A DNA stretch of 64,000 bases, taken from contig NZ_LT607412.1 in NCBI RefSeq assembly GCF_900091455.1, positions 5,456,001 through 5,520,000 of the forward strand, read 5' to 3'. This stretch comes from Micromonospora coriariae. Lineage in GTDB: Bacteria; Actinomycetota; Actinomycetes; Mycobacteriales; Micromonosporaceae. The notes beneath the pieces are model-generated. The model saw nothing but the letters and a program-made list of their open reading frames with translations, did no database searches and was not told where the DNA came from. Within the stretch, counting starts at the first letter, position 1; each line of letters begins with the position of its first letter. Below are positions 15,590-24,688 of this stretch, piece by piece. The position numbers were made by a program, and so were the translations under genes.

Positions 15590-18400
15590 GTGACTCGTCG
15601 TACTCTCGGATTCCGGCCGGCTGCCCGGCGGCGTCGGACAGCGGTGCTCCTGGCGGCGACGACCGCCGTCGCGGTGGTCCTCAGTGGGGCGCCGCCGGCG
15701 TTGGCCGCACGGGGCCACGCGCCGGGCGCACCGGCCGCGCTGACGGTCGGCGACCGGAGTCGCCCGCTCAACGTCGAGGGCGTGCCCCGCTTCGGCTGGC
15801 TGCCCCGCGACGCCGATCCCGGTGAGACGCAGAGCGCCTACCGGATCACCGTCACGGCGACCGGCGGCGACCGGGTCTGGGACTCCGGCAAGGTCTCCTC
15901 GGACCAGCAGGCCTACGTGCCGTACGCGGGGCCGGCCCTACGAGCGGGCACGGCGTACGAGTGGACGGTCCGCACCTGGGACCGCACCGACCGGCAGTCC
16001 CCGCCCGCCACCGGCGCCTTCGAGACCGGCATCGACGACACCCAGTGGGAGGGCGCGAGCTGGATCCGGCGCGCCACCACCGAGGCCGACGACTACACAC
16101 TCGCCCGCACCGAGGTACGCCCCAACGCCAGCCGCGTCGTGCGGGCCCGCGCCTACACCGCCGCCGACCACACCTACGAGCTCTACCTCAACGGCACCCG
16201 CGCCGACCGCGGCACCTCCTTCAGCTACCCGGGGGAGGACTACTACCAGGCCGCCGACGTCACCACGCTGGTGAAGGCCGGCGCGCCGCTGGTCATCGGT
16301 GTGCGCTACCACTGGTACGGCAGCGGTCAGGGCCGCCCCGCCGGCGCCCGCGGCCTGCTCATGAAGCTGGTCGTCGAGCACGCCGACGGCACCCGCGAGG
16401 TGTACGGCACGGACGGCTCCTGGCGGGTCGCCCGGGACACCCAGTTCGTCGCGAACGCCGAGCGTCGCAACGGCGAGGGCGACCGGATCGAGCGGCAGGA
16501 CGCCCGCGCCGAGGTCGCCGGCTGGATGCGGCCCGGGTACGACGACAGCGCCGGAGGGTTCACCGCCGCCGAGGTGCTCGGCGCGCACCCGACCGCGTCG
16601 TCTCCGCACCTGATCGGGCAGGAGACCCGGCTCGTCGAGACCCGGGTCGAGCCGGTCGCGCTGCGCACCGCCGCCGACGGCACTGTCGTCGCCGACTTCG
16701 GCGTGGTCATCCCCGCCCGCCCGCTCGTCCGGTTCGACGCCGGCGTCGCCGGGCGCACGGTCGACCTCCGGGCCGGCTACACCCTCACCGACACCGGCCG
16801 GGTCGACACGTCCACCCTGCAGTCGCAGGGCACCACCATGAGCTTCCCGTACCTGCAGAAGGACGGGCCGCAGGAGTTCCACGCCTTCAGCCACCTCGGC
16901 TTCCGCTACCTGGAGATCCCCGCCGCCGGCGAGAGCATCTCGGCGCGCGACGTCTCCGCCGTCGTCGTGCACACCGACGTACCGGCCGGCCGGGAGGCGA
17001 GCTTCACCAGTTCGAACGCGACCCTCGACGCGGTGTGGACGATGATGAAGCGGTCCGCGATCTACTCCGTCCAGGAGGCGTTCGTCGACACCCCCACCCG
17101 GGAGAAGGGCCAGTTCCTCGGCGACGCCGCCAACATCTCGTACGCCACGATGGCCGCCTTTGGCGAGCGTGACGCCACCCAGCAGGCCATCCGCGAGTTC
17201 CTCCGGTCGGCCGCCCGCTACTGGACCGCCGAGGGCGACCGCGGCCGCTACAACGCCGTCTACCCCAACGGCGACGGCAAGCGGGACATCCCCGACTACT
17301 CGCTGATGTTCGTCGACTGGGTGTGGCGGTACTTCACCGAGACCGGCGACCGGGAGCTGCTGGCCGAGGCGTACCCGGCGATCCGGGACACCGCCGAGTA
17401 CGTGCTGCGGCACATCCCGGCCACCGGCCCCACCGCCGGCCTGGTCACCGACCTGTCCGGCGGCAGCGGCGCCTACCGCTACGGCATCATCGACTGGCCC
17501 GAGCCCGGCCGCTTCGGCTACGACATGGCCACCGCCGCCCGGACCACCATCAACGCCCAGAGCGTCGACGTGCTGCGGACCACCGCCCGGATGGCCGAGG
17601 CGCTCGGCCGGCCCGCCACCGAGGTGACCACGTACGACGGGCGGGCCGCCGATCTCACCGACGCGGTCAACGCCACGCTGCGCGCCGCCGACGGCAGCTA
17701 CGTCGACGGGCTCTCGGCCACCGGTGAGCGCAGCGCCCATGCCGGGCAGCACGCCACGTCGTACGCCATCGCGCACGGGCTGGCCCCGCGGGCCGACCTG
17801 CCGGCGCTGGCCGACCATGTCGCCGCCATGGGCATGAAGCAGGGCCCCATGACCGCCCACTGGCTGCTGCGGGCGCTCGCCGACGCCGACCGGCCCGAGG
17901 CGGTGCTGCGGCTGCTGACCAACCCCGACGACCTGGGCTGGGCGAACATCCTCGCCCAGGGCGGCACCTTCACCTGGGAGGCCTGGACCCTCGACCCCGG
18001 CAGCAACTTCAGCCAGTCGCACGGCTGGGGCGCGCAGGCGGCGGTGGACGTGCAGGAGACCCTGCTCGGCGTGCGCACCGCCAGCCCCGGTGCCACAGTC
18101 GTCGATGTCGTGCCCCCCGCGACCGGGCTCGACCGGGCGAGCGGCGCGGTGCCCACCCAGCGCGGACCGGTCCGCCTCGACTGGCGGCGCACCGGCGCCG
18201 GCCTGCGAGTCGACCTCGACGTGCCGGTCAACGTCACCGCCCGGGTCGCACTGCCGGTCGTGCCCGGAAAGTCCTACCGGGCGGCCGGCCCGAGCAAGGC
18301 CACCTTCGTCGGCATCCAGGACGGTCGGGCCGTCTTCCAGGTCGGCTCCGGCCGGTCCAGCTTCCACCCGGTCGCCGGTCCGGCGGCCCAGCCGCGCTGA
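15590..18400 (+). CDS. Secreted GH78 alpha-L-rhamnosidase
   Basis: 936-residue exported glycosidase releasing terminal L-rhamnose from glycans or glycosides. Arg-rich signal peptide with AVAVVLSGAPPALA as hydrophobic core and cleavage site. It then has a fibronectin-like module, the Bac_rhamnosid N-terminal beta domain (YELYLNGTRAD), a middle beta domain, and the (alpha/alpha)6 catalytic domain with DTPTREKGQFLGDA (the acidic motif) and WANILAQGGTFTWEAW. GTG at 15590 follows GGAGG; upstream codons lack protein character. A LacI-type operator overlaps its promoter, tying it to the rhamnose operon 9 kb downstream. Confidence 0.87.
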   Translation: MTRRTLGFRPAARRRRTAVLLAATTAVAVVLSGAPPALAARGHAPGAPAALTVGDRSRPLNVEGVPRFGWLPRDADPGETQSAYRITVTATGGDRVWDSGKVSSDQQAYVPYAGPALRAGTAYEWTVRTWDRTDRQSPPATGAFETGIDDTQWEGASWIRRATTEADDYTLARTEVRPNASRVVRARAYTAADHTYELYLNGTRADRGTSFSYPGEDYYQAADVTTLVKAGAPLVIGVRYHWYGSGQGRPAGARGLLMKLVVEHADGTREVYGTDGSWRVARDTQFVANAERRNGEGDRIERQDARAEVAGWMRPGYDDSAGGFTAAEVLGAHPTASSPHLIGQETRLVETRVEPVALRTAADGTVVADFGVVIPARPLVRFDAGVAGRTVDLRAGYTLTDTGRVDTSTLQSQGTTMSFPYLQKDGPQEFHAFSHLGFRYLEIPAAGESISARDVSAVVVHTDVPAGREASFTSSNATLDAVWTMMKRSAIYSVQEAFVDTPTREKGQFLGDAANISYATMAAFGERDATQQAIREFLRSAARYWTAEGDRGRYNAVYPNGDGKRDIPDYSLMFVDWVWRYFTETGDRELLAEAYPAIRDTAEYVLRHIPATGPTAGLVTDLSGGSGAYRYGIIDWPEPGRFGYDMATAARTTINAQSVDVLRTTARMAEALGRPATEVTTYDGRAADLTDAVNATLRAADGSYVDGLSATGERSAHAGQHATSYAIAHGLAPRADLPALADHVAAMGMKQGPMTAHWLLRALADADRPEAVLRLLTNPDDLGWANILAQGGTFTWEAWTLDPGSNFSQSHGWGAQAAVDVQETLLGVRTASPGATVVDVVPPATGLDRASGAVPTQRGPVRLDWRRTGAGLRVDLDVPVNVTARVALPVVPGKSYRAAGPSKATFVGIQDGRAVFQVGSGRSSFHPVAGPAAQPR

Positions 18401-18459
18401 CCTCCCGTTCGGGGCCGGTCGCCGGTCCGCCGTCACCACCGGAAGGATGAGGACCAGGA

Positions 18460-18610
18460 TTGACATCCTCCACCGCCCTGAAGGGCGGGGATTCCCTCGG
18501 TCACCCGAGGGGGTTCCTGTTTCAGCGGGCCGCGCCTTCACCGCTTGCGCGGGTCGGGTCTTACCGTCCCTCCACAGGCGTTTCAGCTCTCCGCCAGCCC
18601 GGCGGCGAGA
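18460..18610 (-). ncRNA. Candidate omega (right-end) RNA of TnpB
   Basis: IS605-group elements make a guide RNA from the tnpB 3' end through the right end. Here two hairpins lie in that span: 18494-18500 with 18505-18511 (7 base pairs, TCAC loop) and 18473-18478 with 18483-18488. The guide would be the flanking bases beyond TCAA, reading TCCTGGTCCTCATCCTTCCG from 18459 downward. The 5' boundary is a guess. Confidence 0.5.
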
Positions 18611-19695
18611 ATGTTGCGGGCGGCGTTGACGTCCCGGTCGTGCACGGCATCACAGCCGGGACACGTCCAGGCGCGAACGCCGAGGGTCATCGCGGTGTTG
18701 ATCCGCCCGCACGCCGAGCAGGTCTTCGTGCTCGGATGCCAGCGGTCGACGGCGATCACGGTCCGTCCGTACCAGGCGGCCTTGTACTCGATCATGCTGC
18801 GCAGTTGCGTCCACGCCGCATCGGAAATGGCGCGGGCCAGCGAGTGGTTGCGCAGCATGTTGCGCACGCTGAGGTCTTCGATCACGACCGTTTGGTTCTC
18901 GCGGACGAGTCGAGTCGACAGCTTGTGCAGGTGGTCCCGTCGCCGGTCGGCGATGCGGGCGTGGATGCGGGCCACCGCCACGCGAGCCTTGGCCCGGTTG
19001 GCGGAGTCCTTGGCCTTGCGGGCCATAGTGCGTTGCGCCTTGGCCAACTTGCGCCGGTCGGCGCGCTCGTGCCGCGGGTTGGTGATCTTCTCCCCGGTGG
19101 ACAGGGTGAGCAGGCTCGTGATGCCCACGTCCACCCCGACCGCCGTGGACAGCGGCGGCAGTGCCTTGACGGTGGGGTCGTCGACCAGCAGGGACACGAA
19201 CCATCGACCGGCCGCGTCGCGGGACACCGTGACCGTCGACGGTTCGGCCCCTTCGGGCAGGGGCCGCGACCACACGATGCCCAGCGGGGCGTCCATCTTG
19301 GCCAGGGTGAGTTGCCCGTGACGCCAGCGAAACCCCGAGCGGGTGTACTCCGCCGATGCCCGGGATTTGCGCTTGGCCTTGAAACGCGGGTAGCGCGACC
19401 GCTTGCCCCAGAACGCGGCGAACCCGGCTTGCAGGTGCCGCAGCGTCTGCTGCAACGGCACCGAGCTGACCTGGTTAAGGAACGCCAGCTCCTCGGTCCG
19501 CTTCCACTCGGTCAGCCACGCCGAGGACTGCACATAGGTGCTGCGCTGCCGGTCAACGGCCCACGCACGGGTGCGCGCCTCCAAGGCCAGGTTGTAGACC
19601 TTGCGCACGCACCCGAAGGTGCGGTTGAGCTGATCGGCCTGCCCTGGGGTCGGATAGAAGCGGTACTTGTATGCCCGCTTCACCACCTCACCCAC
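18583..19695 (-). CDS. tnpB: TnpB RNA-guided endonuclease
   Basis: 370 residues, full family length and apparently intact. N-terminal KRAYKYRFYPTPGQ is typical. The RuvC triad is present: D189 in GVDVGI, E273 in VIEDL, D355 in HDRDVNAARN. The zinc finger between the last two has C326/C329 and C345/C348. It should cut DNA matching its omega RNA guide next to a short target-adjacent motif. GTG at 19695 is the longest start; GTG codons a few residues later, after GGTGAGG, are also plausible. Its minus-strand orientation opposes the flanking rhamnosidase genes. Confidence 0.9.
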   Translation of the reverse strand: MGEVVKRAYKYRFYPTPGQADQLNRTFGCVRKVYNLALEARTRAWAVDRQRSTYVQSSAWLTEWKRTEELAFLNQVSSVPLQQTLRHLQAGFAAFWGKRSRYPRFKAKRKSRASAEYTRSGFRWRHGQLTLAKMDAPLGIVWSRPLPEGAEPSTVTVSRDAAGRWFVSLLVDDPTVKALPPLSTAVGVDVGITSLLTLSTGEKITNPRHERADRRKLAKAQRTMARKAKDSANRAKARVAVARIHARIADRRRDHLHKLSTRLVRENQTVVIEDLSVRNMLRNHSLARAISDAAWTQLRSMIEYKAAWYGRTVIAVDRWHPSTKTCSACGRINTAMTLGVRAWTCPGCDAVHDRDVNAARNILAAGLAES

Positions 19696-19697
19696 GC

Positions 19698-19725
19698 CTC
19701 ACATTCTAGCATTTGCCTATGTGAG
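19698..19725. repeat. Left-end inverted repeat of TnpB element
   Basis: CTCACAT and ATGTGAG, 14-base loop, just upstream of tnpB. On the minus strand TAGAAT within the loop could serve as a -10 for a nearly leaderless tnpB transcript. Confidence 0.45.
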
Positions 19726-19733
19726 TCTGCTCT

Positions 19734-19770
19734 TGAAGGGAGCAAGCGGCGTTTCCTCCCCCGCCTGAAG
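19734..19770. mobile_element. Possible right-end remnant of a second TnpB element
   Basis: The run TTTCCTCCCCCGCCTGAAG resembles the right-end hairpin of the intact element (CCTCCACCGCCCTGAAG) but is cut off in the hairpin loop at 19770, exactly where rhamnosidase-like sequence begins. It suggests an earlier element whose loss removed the 5' end of the GH78 gene. Confidence 0.35.
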
Positions 19771-22700
19771 TACGACGTGACCCGTCAGCTCCGCGCGGGC
19801 GACAACGCCCTCGGCGCCCTGCTCGGCGACGGCTGGTACGCCGGCAGCATCGCCTGGTTCGGCACCGACAACTACGGCTCCCGGCCACACCTCAGCGCCC
19901 AGCTGCTGATCGACTACACCGACGGGCGCAGCGACACGATCGGCACCGACGGCTCGTGGCGCGCCACCGCCGGGCCCTTCCTGCAGAGCGACCTGATCCA
20001 CGGCGAGACCTACGACGCGCGGCGACTGCCGGCCGGCTGGGACCGGCCCGGGTTCGACGACTCCGGCTGGTCGCCCGCCACCGTCGACGACGTCGACGCC
20101 ACCGACCGGATCGTCACCCAGGTCGACCCGCCGGTGCGGGTCACGCAGGAGCTGCCGGCCAGGGCGCTGACCCAGCCCACCCCCGGCACCTGGATCTTCG
20201 ACCTCGGGCAGAACATGGTGGGCAAGGTCCGGCTGAAGGTCGACGGCCCCGCCGGCGCCACGGTCCGGATCCGGCACGCCGAGGTGCTCAACCCGGACGG
20301 CACCGCCTACACCGCCAACCTGCGCACGGCCCGGGCCACCGACCACTACACCCTGCGCGGCGGCGGGGCCGAGGTCTACCAGCCGACGTTCACCTTCCAC
20401 GGCTTCCGCTACGTCGAGCTGACCGGCTACCCGGGCACGCCCGACCTGTCCACCGTCACCGGCCTGGTGATGCACACCGACGGCGAGCTCACCAGCGAGT
20501 TCGAGACCTCCAACGCGATGGTCAACAAGCTGCACAGCAACATCACCTGGGGGCAGCGCGGCAACTTCCTGTCCATCCCGACCGACACCCCGGCCCGGGA
20601 CGAGCGGCTCGGCTGGACCGGTGACATCAACGTCTTCGCCAACACCGCGACGTTCAACATGGACAGCCTGACGTTCCTCACCAAGTGGCTGCAGGACCTG
20701 CGGGACGCGCAGTCGCCCAACGGCGCGTACCCCGACGTCGCGCCCCGCGCCTGCTGCGGGGACGGCGCGACCGGATGGGCCGACGCCGGGATCACCGTGC
20801 CGTACGCGCTCTGGCAACGGTACGGCGACACCCGCGTGGTGCAGGAGCACTACGCGTCGATGGTGCGGTACGCGACCTGGCTGGAGAGCACCAGCTCGGG
20901 TCACCTGCGTACCAACGCCGGCCCGTACCTCGACTGGCTCAACCTCGACGACCCGACGCCCGCCGGCGTCGTCGGCACCGCCTACTACGGGTACAGCATC
21001 CGTCTGCTGGCCGAGCTGGCCGGCGCCATCGGGCGCGACGCGGACGCCGCCCGCTACACGGCGCTGTCCCAAGGACATCGCGCAGGCGTTCGTCGACACG
21101 TACGTCTCCGCCGACGGCACAGTGCAGGGCGACAGCCAGACCGGGTACGTGCTGGCCATCGGCATGGACCTGCTGCCCGAGGCGTTGCGGGCCAGGGCCG
21201 CCGACCGGCTGGTCGACAACGTACGGCGGCACGACTGGCACCTCTCCACCGGCTTCCTCGGCACCCCGGACCTGCTGCCGGCGCTGAGCGACACCGGGCA
21301 CCTGGACGTCGCCTACCGGCTGCTGCTCAACGACACCTACCCGTCGTGGGGCTACGAGATCGCCAAGGGCGCGACCACGATCTGGGAGCGCTGGAACTCG
21401 ATCATGCCGGACGGCAGCTTCGGCGACGTGGGGATGAACTCCTTCAACCACTACGCCTACGGGGCGGTGGGCGACTGGATGTACCGGACCGTGGCCGGCA
21501 TCCAACCCGACAACGGCAACCCCGGGTACGCGCACCTCACCTTCGCCCCGCAGCCGGGTGGTGACCTCACCTCGGCCAGGGCGTCGTACCGCTCGGCGTA
21601 CGGCACGATCGGCAGCGACTGGGATCTCGACGCGCGCGGGGACATGCGGCTGCGGCTCACCGTGCCGGCGAACACCACGGCGACCGTACGCCTGCCCGCA
21701 CCGGGGCGGAACGCGGTCACCGAGGGCGGCCGGCCGGCGGAGCAGGCCGACGGCGTGCGGTTCGTCCGGATGGACGGCACGGTCGCCGTCTACGAGATCG
21801 GCTCCGGTTCGTACTCCTTCGCCGTCGACCGCGTGCTCGGCGACCTGGGCGACACCGGCGACACGGTACGGGAGCTGGTGACGCTCACCGACCAGCTCGC
21901 CGGGAAGCTGGGCCGACCGGTGACCGAGTATCTGCGCGGCCGGTTCAGCCGACTCGCCGCGGAGACGACGGCGGCGCGGACGGCGTACCTGGCGGGCAAC
22001 TCCCGTTCCGCCGCCGGTGACGTGCACCGGGCACTCGCGAGCGCCGCCGACACCGCCCGGTGGCTGCGGACCCAGGTCGCCGCGGGTCGCCTCGACCAGG
22101 CTGACGCGGACCGGTTCACCGTGCTGCTCACCCGGGTCGACCAGCGGCTCTCCGCGGCATCGTCGACCCTGGTCGGCGCCGTGGTGAAACTCGACCTGCC
22201 GGTGGGGGAGCGGTTGCCCGGCGCGGTCGTACGCGCCACCGTCACGGTGACCAACGGTGGACAGGACCCGTTGACCGGAGTGACCTCCGACCTGCGGGCG
22301 CCCGACGGTTGGACGGTGACCCCGGTGGGCAAGCGGGCCAGCACCGTCGCACCGGGGCGTACCGTCCGCCACGGCTACGACCTGCGGATCCCCGCCGGTC
22401 AGTCGCCGGTGAGCGGGGCCGTCGACGGCTCGGCCAGCTACCGCCACCGGGGTGGCAGCGCGACACTGCCCGTCGCGGGAACGGTCGCCGTCGCGCCGGC
22501 GGTGCAGATCGTGTCGGCCGCCCCGGTCCCGGCCGACGTCACCCCCGGTGGCGCGACGACCGTCGGCACGGTGCTGCGTAACCGGGCCGGCGTGCGGGTG
22601 ACGGGGCGGTTGACCGTCACCGCGCCGGACGGTTGGCGGGTGGCGCCGGCCACCACCGGGTACGACCTCGCCGCCGGCGCGGAAACCACCGTGTCGACGG

Positions 22701-23248
22701 TGCTCACCGCACCGGTGTCGGTGACGCAGGGGCCGGTGGAGGTCACGGTGGCCACCGGCGACACGGCGGCCGAACGGCGCGCGGTCGCGATCCCTGTGCG
22801 GTTCGACAACCCACCCCGGGGGGCGTACGACCACGTCGACCTCGGTGACGCGGCGTCCGAGCAGGCCCACCGCCTGGCGGCCTCGACCTATTCGGCCACC
22901 AGCACCGAGGCCGGTCTGACCCGGAGGTACACCGACACGACCCGCCCCGGCGGCTGGTTCGAGTTCGACCTCGCGGTCGAGCCCGGCGAGCCGTTCGTGC
23001 TGCACTCGATCGAGACGTACGACGGGCCGCAGTTGAAGGACTACGAGGTGGTAGTGGACGGGGTGGTGGCCCACACCCGTTCATGGCGGCGCACGGCGGG
23101 CGGGGCCGGCACGGTCAGCTACCAGTTCGTGGTCGACCTGCCGGACGCGACCGGCGACGGTGTGGTGCGGGTGCGGTTCCGGGACACGGGTGACGGCTAC
23201 GACCCGTCGATCGCCGACGTCTGGGCCACGCCGGTCCCGGCGGCCTGA
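19771..23248 (+). pseudogene. GH78 alpha-L-rhamnosidase, 5' truncated and frameshifted
   Basis: Family homology begins abruptly at YDVTRQLRAGDNALG; the signal peptide and first beta domain are missing and replaced by the TnpB element. The catalytic region (DTPARDERLGWTGDINVF, TIWERWNS) is otherwise well kept. At 21068-21070 (tcccaaggac) one extra C shifts the frame: ALSQGHRAG in the first frame, DIAQAFVDTYVSADG in the second. The second frame runs 21071-23248 and includes helical repeats, two NEW3-like beta domains and a C-terminal beta-sandwich (GDAASEQAHRLAAS...). The sharp break and good downstream conservation imply recent inactivation. It probably once followed the intact rhamnosidase in one operon. 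Confidence 0.82.
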
Positions 23249-23264
23249 GGCACCCGCGTCGACG

Positions 23265-23294
23265 AGGAGCCGGGCGGCACATCGCCCGGCTCCT
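23265..23294. terminator. Strong hairpin between convergent genes
   Basis: AGGAGCCGGGCG-GCACAT-CGCCCGGCTCCT, a perfect 12-base stem with a 6-base loop, lying between the rhamnosidase remnant and the convergent lacI gene. There is only a weak T-rich tail, usual in high-GC actinobacteria. Confidence 0.75.
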
Positions 23295-23343
23295 TGCTCG
23301 TGGGGCGGGCACCGGGCGTTCCGGTCGACCGGCGGGCCGCCGG

Positions 23344-24375
23344 TCAGCGCCGGGCGCGGCGGGGATGGTCGCTGGAGCGGCGGACGACCAGCTCCGGCTG
23401 GAAGACCACGTGCCTGTGCCGGTGCGTGTCGCCTGGTTCGGCCTCCTCCAGCAGCAGCTGCGCGGCGGTGCGGCCGAGCTGGTCGCGGGGCTGGCGTACC
23501 GATGACAGCGGCACCGCCGCGGCGTCGGCGAACTCGATGTCGTCGTAGCCGACGATGGCAACGTCGGCCGGCACCCGCAGGCCGCGCGCGGTCAACTCCT
23601 GGAGCACGCCGAGCGCGATCAGGTCGTTGGCGCAGAAGACGGCGGTGGGGCGCTGCCGGGCCGGCAGCGTCAGCAACTCCTCGGCGGCGCGCCGGCCGGC
23701 GGCGACTGTCAGACTGCTGGTCACCGCCACCCGGAGTTCGGCGCCGTTGCCGCGTTCCTCCAGCGCCGCGGCGGCACCGGCGTGCCGATCGGCGACCTGG
23801 GCGAGCGAGAGCGGGCCGCCGAGGTAGGCGATGCGGTGGTGGCCCTGGTCCAGCAGGTGGTCCATGGCGAGCCGGCCGCCGAGGACATCGTCGACCGCCA
23901 CCGAGCAACGGTTCGCCCGGCCCGTGCCCCGGTCCACCAGCACCACCGGGATGCCCCGGTCGATGAGCTTGTCCAGGTTGGGCTGCGGTCCGTGGCCGAC
24001 CGGGGTGATGAGGACGCCACGGACCCGCTGCTCCTCCAGCAACTCGAGGTGGCGGCGCTCGCGGGCGCTGTCCTCGCCGCTGTTGCAGACGACGAGCATG
24101 GCGCCGGCTTCCTCGACCACCTGTTCGGCGCCGCGCACGACGTCGGTGAAGAACGGGTTGGCCACGTCCAGGACGACGATGGCGACGGTGCGGCTGTGCC
24201 CGGCGCGCAGTTGGCGCGCCGAGTCGTTGCGGACGTAGCCGAGGGTGCTGATGGCGTCGAGCACCCGCTGGCGGGTGGCGGGGGCGACCGTGTCGGGCCG
24301 GTTGAGCACGTTGCTCACCGTGCCGAGGGAGACGCCGGCGTGCCGGGCAACCTCCTTGATGTTCGCCGTTGCCAT
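23344..24375 (-). CDS. LacI family repressor, probable rhamnose regulator
   Basis: 343 residues. The N-terminal HTH and hinge are standard (NIKEVARHAGVSLGTVSNVL, then TRQRVLDAISTLGYVRN), followed by a periplasmic-binding-like sensor domain (VVLDVANPFFTDVVRGAE). ATG at 24375. It is divergent from the rhamnose ABC operon. Three LacI-type sites lie before the rhamnosidase, before lacI itself and before the importer, so it most likely represses all three units until rhamnose or a derivative binds. The ligand is inference from context. Confidence 0.88.
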   Translation of the reverse strand: MATANIKEVARHAGVSLGTVSNVLNRPDTVAPATRQRVLDAISTLGYVRNDSARQLRAGHSRTVAIVVLDVANPFFTDVVRGAEQVVEEAGAMLVVCNSGEDSARERRHLELLEEQRVRGVLITPVGHGPQPNLDKLIDRGIPVVLVDRGTGRANRCSVAVDDVLGGRLAMDHLLDQGHHRIAYLGGPLSLAQVADRHAGAAAALEERGNGAELRVAVTSSLTVAAGRRAAEELLTLPARQRPTAVFCANDLIALGVLQELTARGLRVPADVAIVGYDDIEFADAAAVPLSSVRQPRDQLGRTAAQLLLEEAEPGDTHRHRHVVFQPELVVRRSSDHPRRARR

Positions 24376-24488
24376 GACTCCCTCGACGTTCCGTGCGGTG
24401 GTCGCGGCCCCGAGCCCGGCGGGTCGCGGTCGCGGTGATCCCCGGAAAGGCCGTCGCGGGGGACGGCCGGACCGGGTAGCTCCGGCAG

Positions 24489-24494
24489 TGTATA
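24489..24494 (-). promoter_or_regulatory. Candidate lacI -10 element
   Basis: Minus-strand TATACA. The operator copy at 24500-24511 lies 5 bases upstream, within the -10/-35 spacer, suiting autorepression. No good -35 was found. Confidence 0.4.
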
Positions 24495-24499
24495 GCGGC

Positions 24500-24511
24500 T
24501 AAAACGTTTCA
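24500..24511. promoter_or_regulatory. LacI-type operator, copy 2 (autoregulatory)
   Basis: TAAAACGTTTCA, with the fully palindromic core AAACGTTT, differing by one base from the ideal palindrome TGAAACGTTTCA. Confidence 0.65.
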
Positions 24512-24604
24512 TCCAGCCGGCCAGTGCCCCCGCGCGTCGCGTCGCCGACCGGCAGCGCGCGTCCGATGGGGCGCGGAGCCCGCATCCGCAACCCGGAGGA
24601 AATC

Positions 24605-24688
24605 ATGGCGAAACCCTTGACGCTCACGAATGCCTCCCCCTACGGTCCATGCACGACTCGTGAAACGATTCAGGAGGGGATCGGATGA
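24605..24688 (+). CDS. Possible 27-codon leader ORF before the importer operon
   Basis: ATG at 24605 has an excellent ribosome site (GGAGG, 5 bases away) and reads [20 protein letters not shown]... to a TGA at 24686-24688. That stop overlaps the ATG of the next gene as ATGA, the signature of translational coupling. The LacI-type operator lies inside the ORF. A promoter-like pair also lies inside it, which would leave it untranslated, so the two readings compete. No homologue is recalled. Confidence 0.35.
   Translation: MAKPLTLTNASPYGPCTTRETIQEGIG
24617..24646 (+). promoter_or_regulatory. Candidate rhamnose operon promoter
   Basis: TTGACG (24617-24622), 18-base spacer, TACGGT (24641-24646). 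The predicted start is near 24653, placing operator copy 3 about 8-20 bases downstream. Confidence 0.45.
24661..24672. promoter_or_regulatory. LacI-type operator, copy 3
   Basis: TGAAACGATTCA, identical to copy 1 and adjoining the ribosome site (AGGAGGGG) of the ABC ATPase gene. Bound repressor would block initiation or elongation. Confidence 0.75.

Larger units (their letters stand above)
18460..19735 (-). mobile_element. IS200/IS605-family TnpB-only element (IS1341 type)
   Basis: About 1.28 kb with a single tnpB and no TnpA. The right end (in tnpB orientation) is typical: hairpin CCGCCC-TGAA-GGGCGG at 18473-18488, then GGAGGATGTCAA ending at 18460. The left end is less certain; a 7-base inverted repeat (CTCACAT 19698-19704, ATGTGAG 19719-19725) marks its subterminal structure and 19735 is approximate. 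It sits between a GH78 gene and the 5'-truncated remains of another GH78 gene. Without TnpA it could only move in trans. Confidence 0.8.
24376..24684. other. Divergent regulatory region lacI / rhamnose operon
   Basis: 309 bases holding both promoters, two operator copies and a possible 27-codon leader ORF, each listed separately. The stretch 24376-24488, the lacI leader, shows nothing further. Confidence 0.6.

Noticed and set aside
15938..18541. 867-codon open frame on the minus strand
   Set aside because: Shadow of the rhamnosidase; no motif and skewed composition.
21061..21075. Programmed +1 frameshift in the second rhamnosidase
   Set aside because: The tcccaag run could slip, but the gene also lacks its start and signal peptide, so a decayed gene is simpler.
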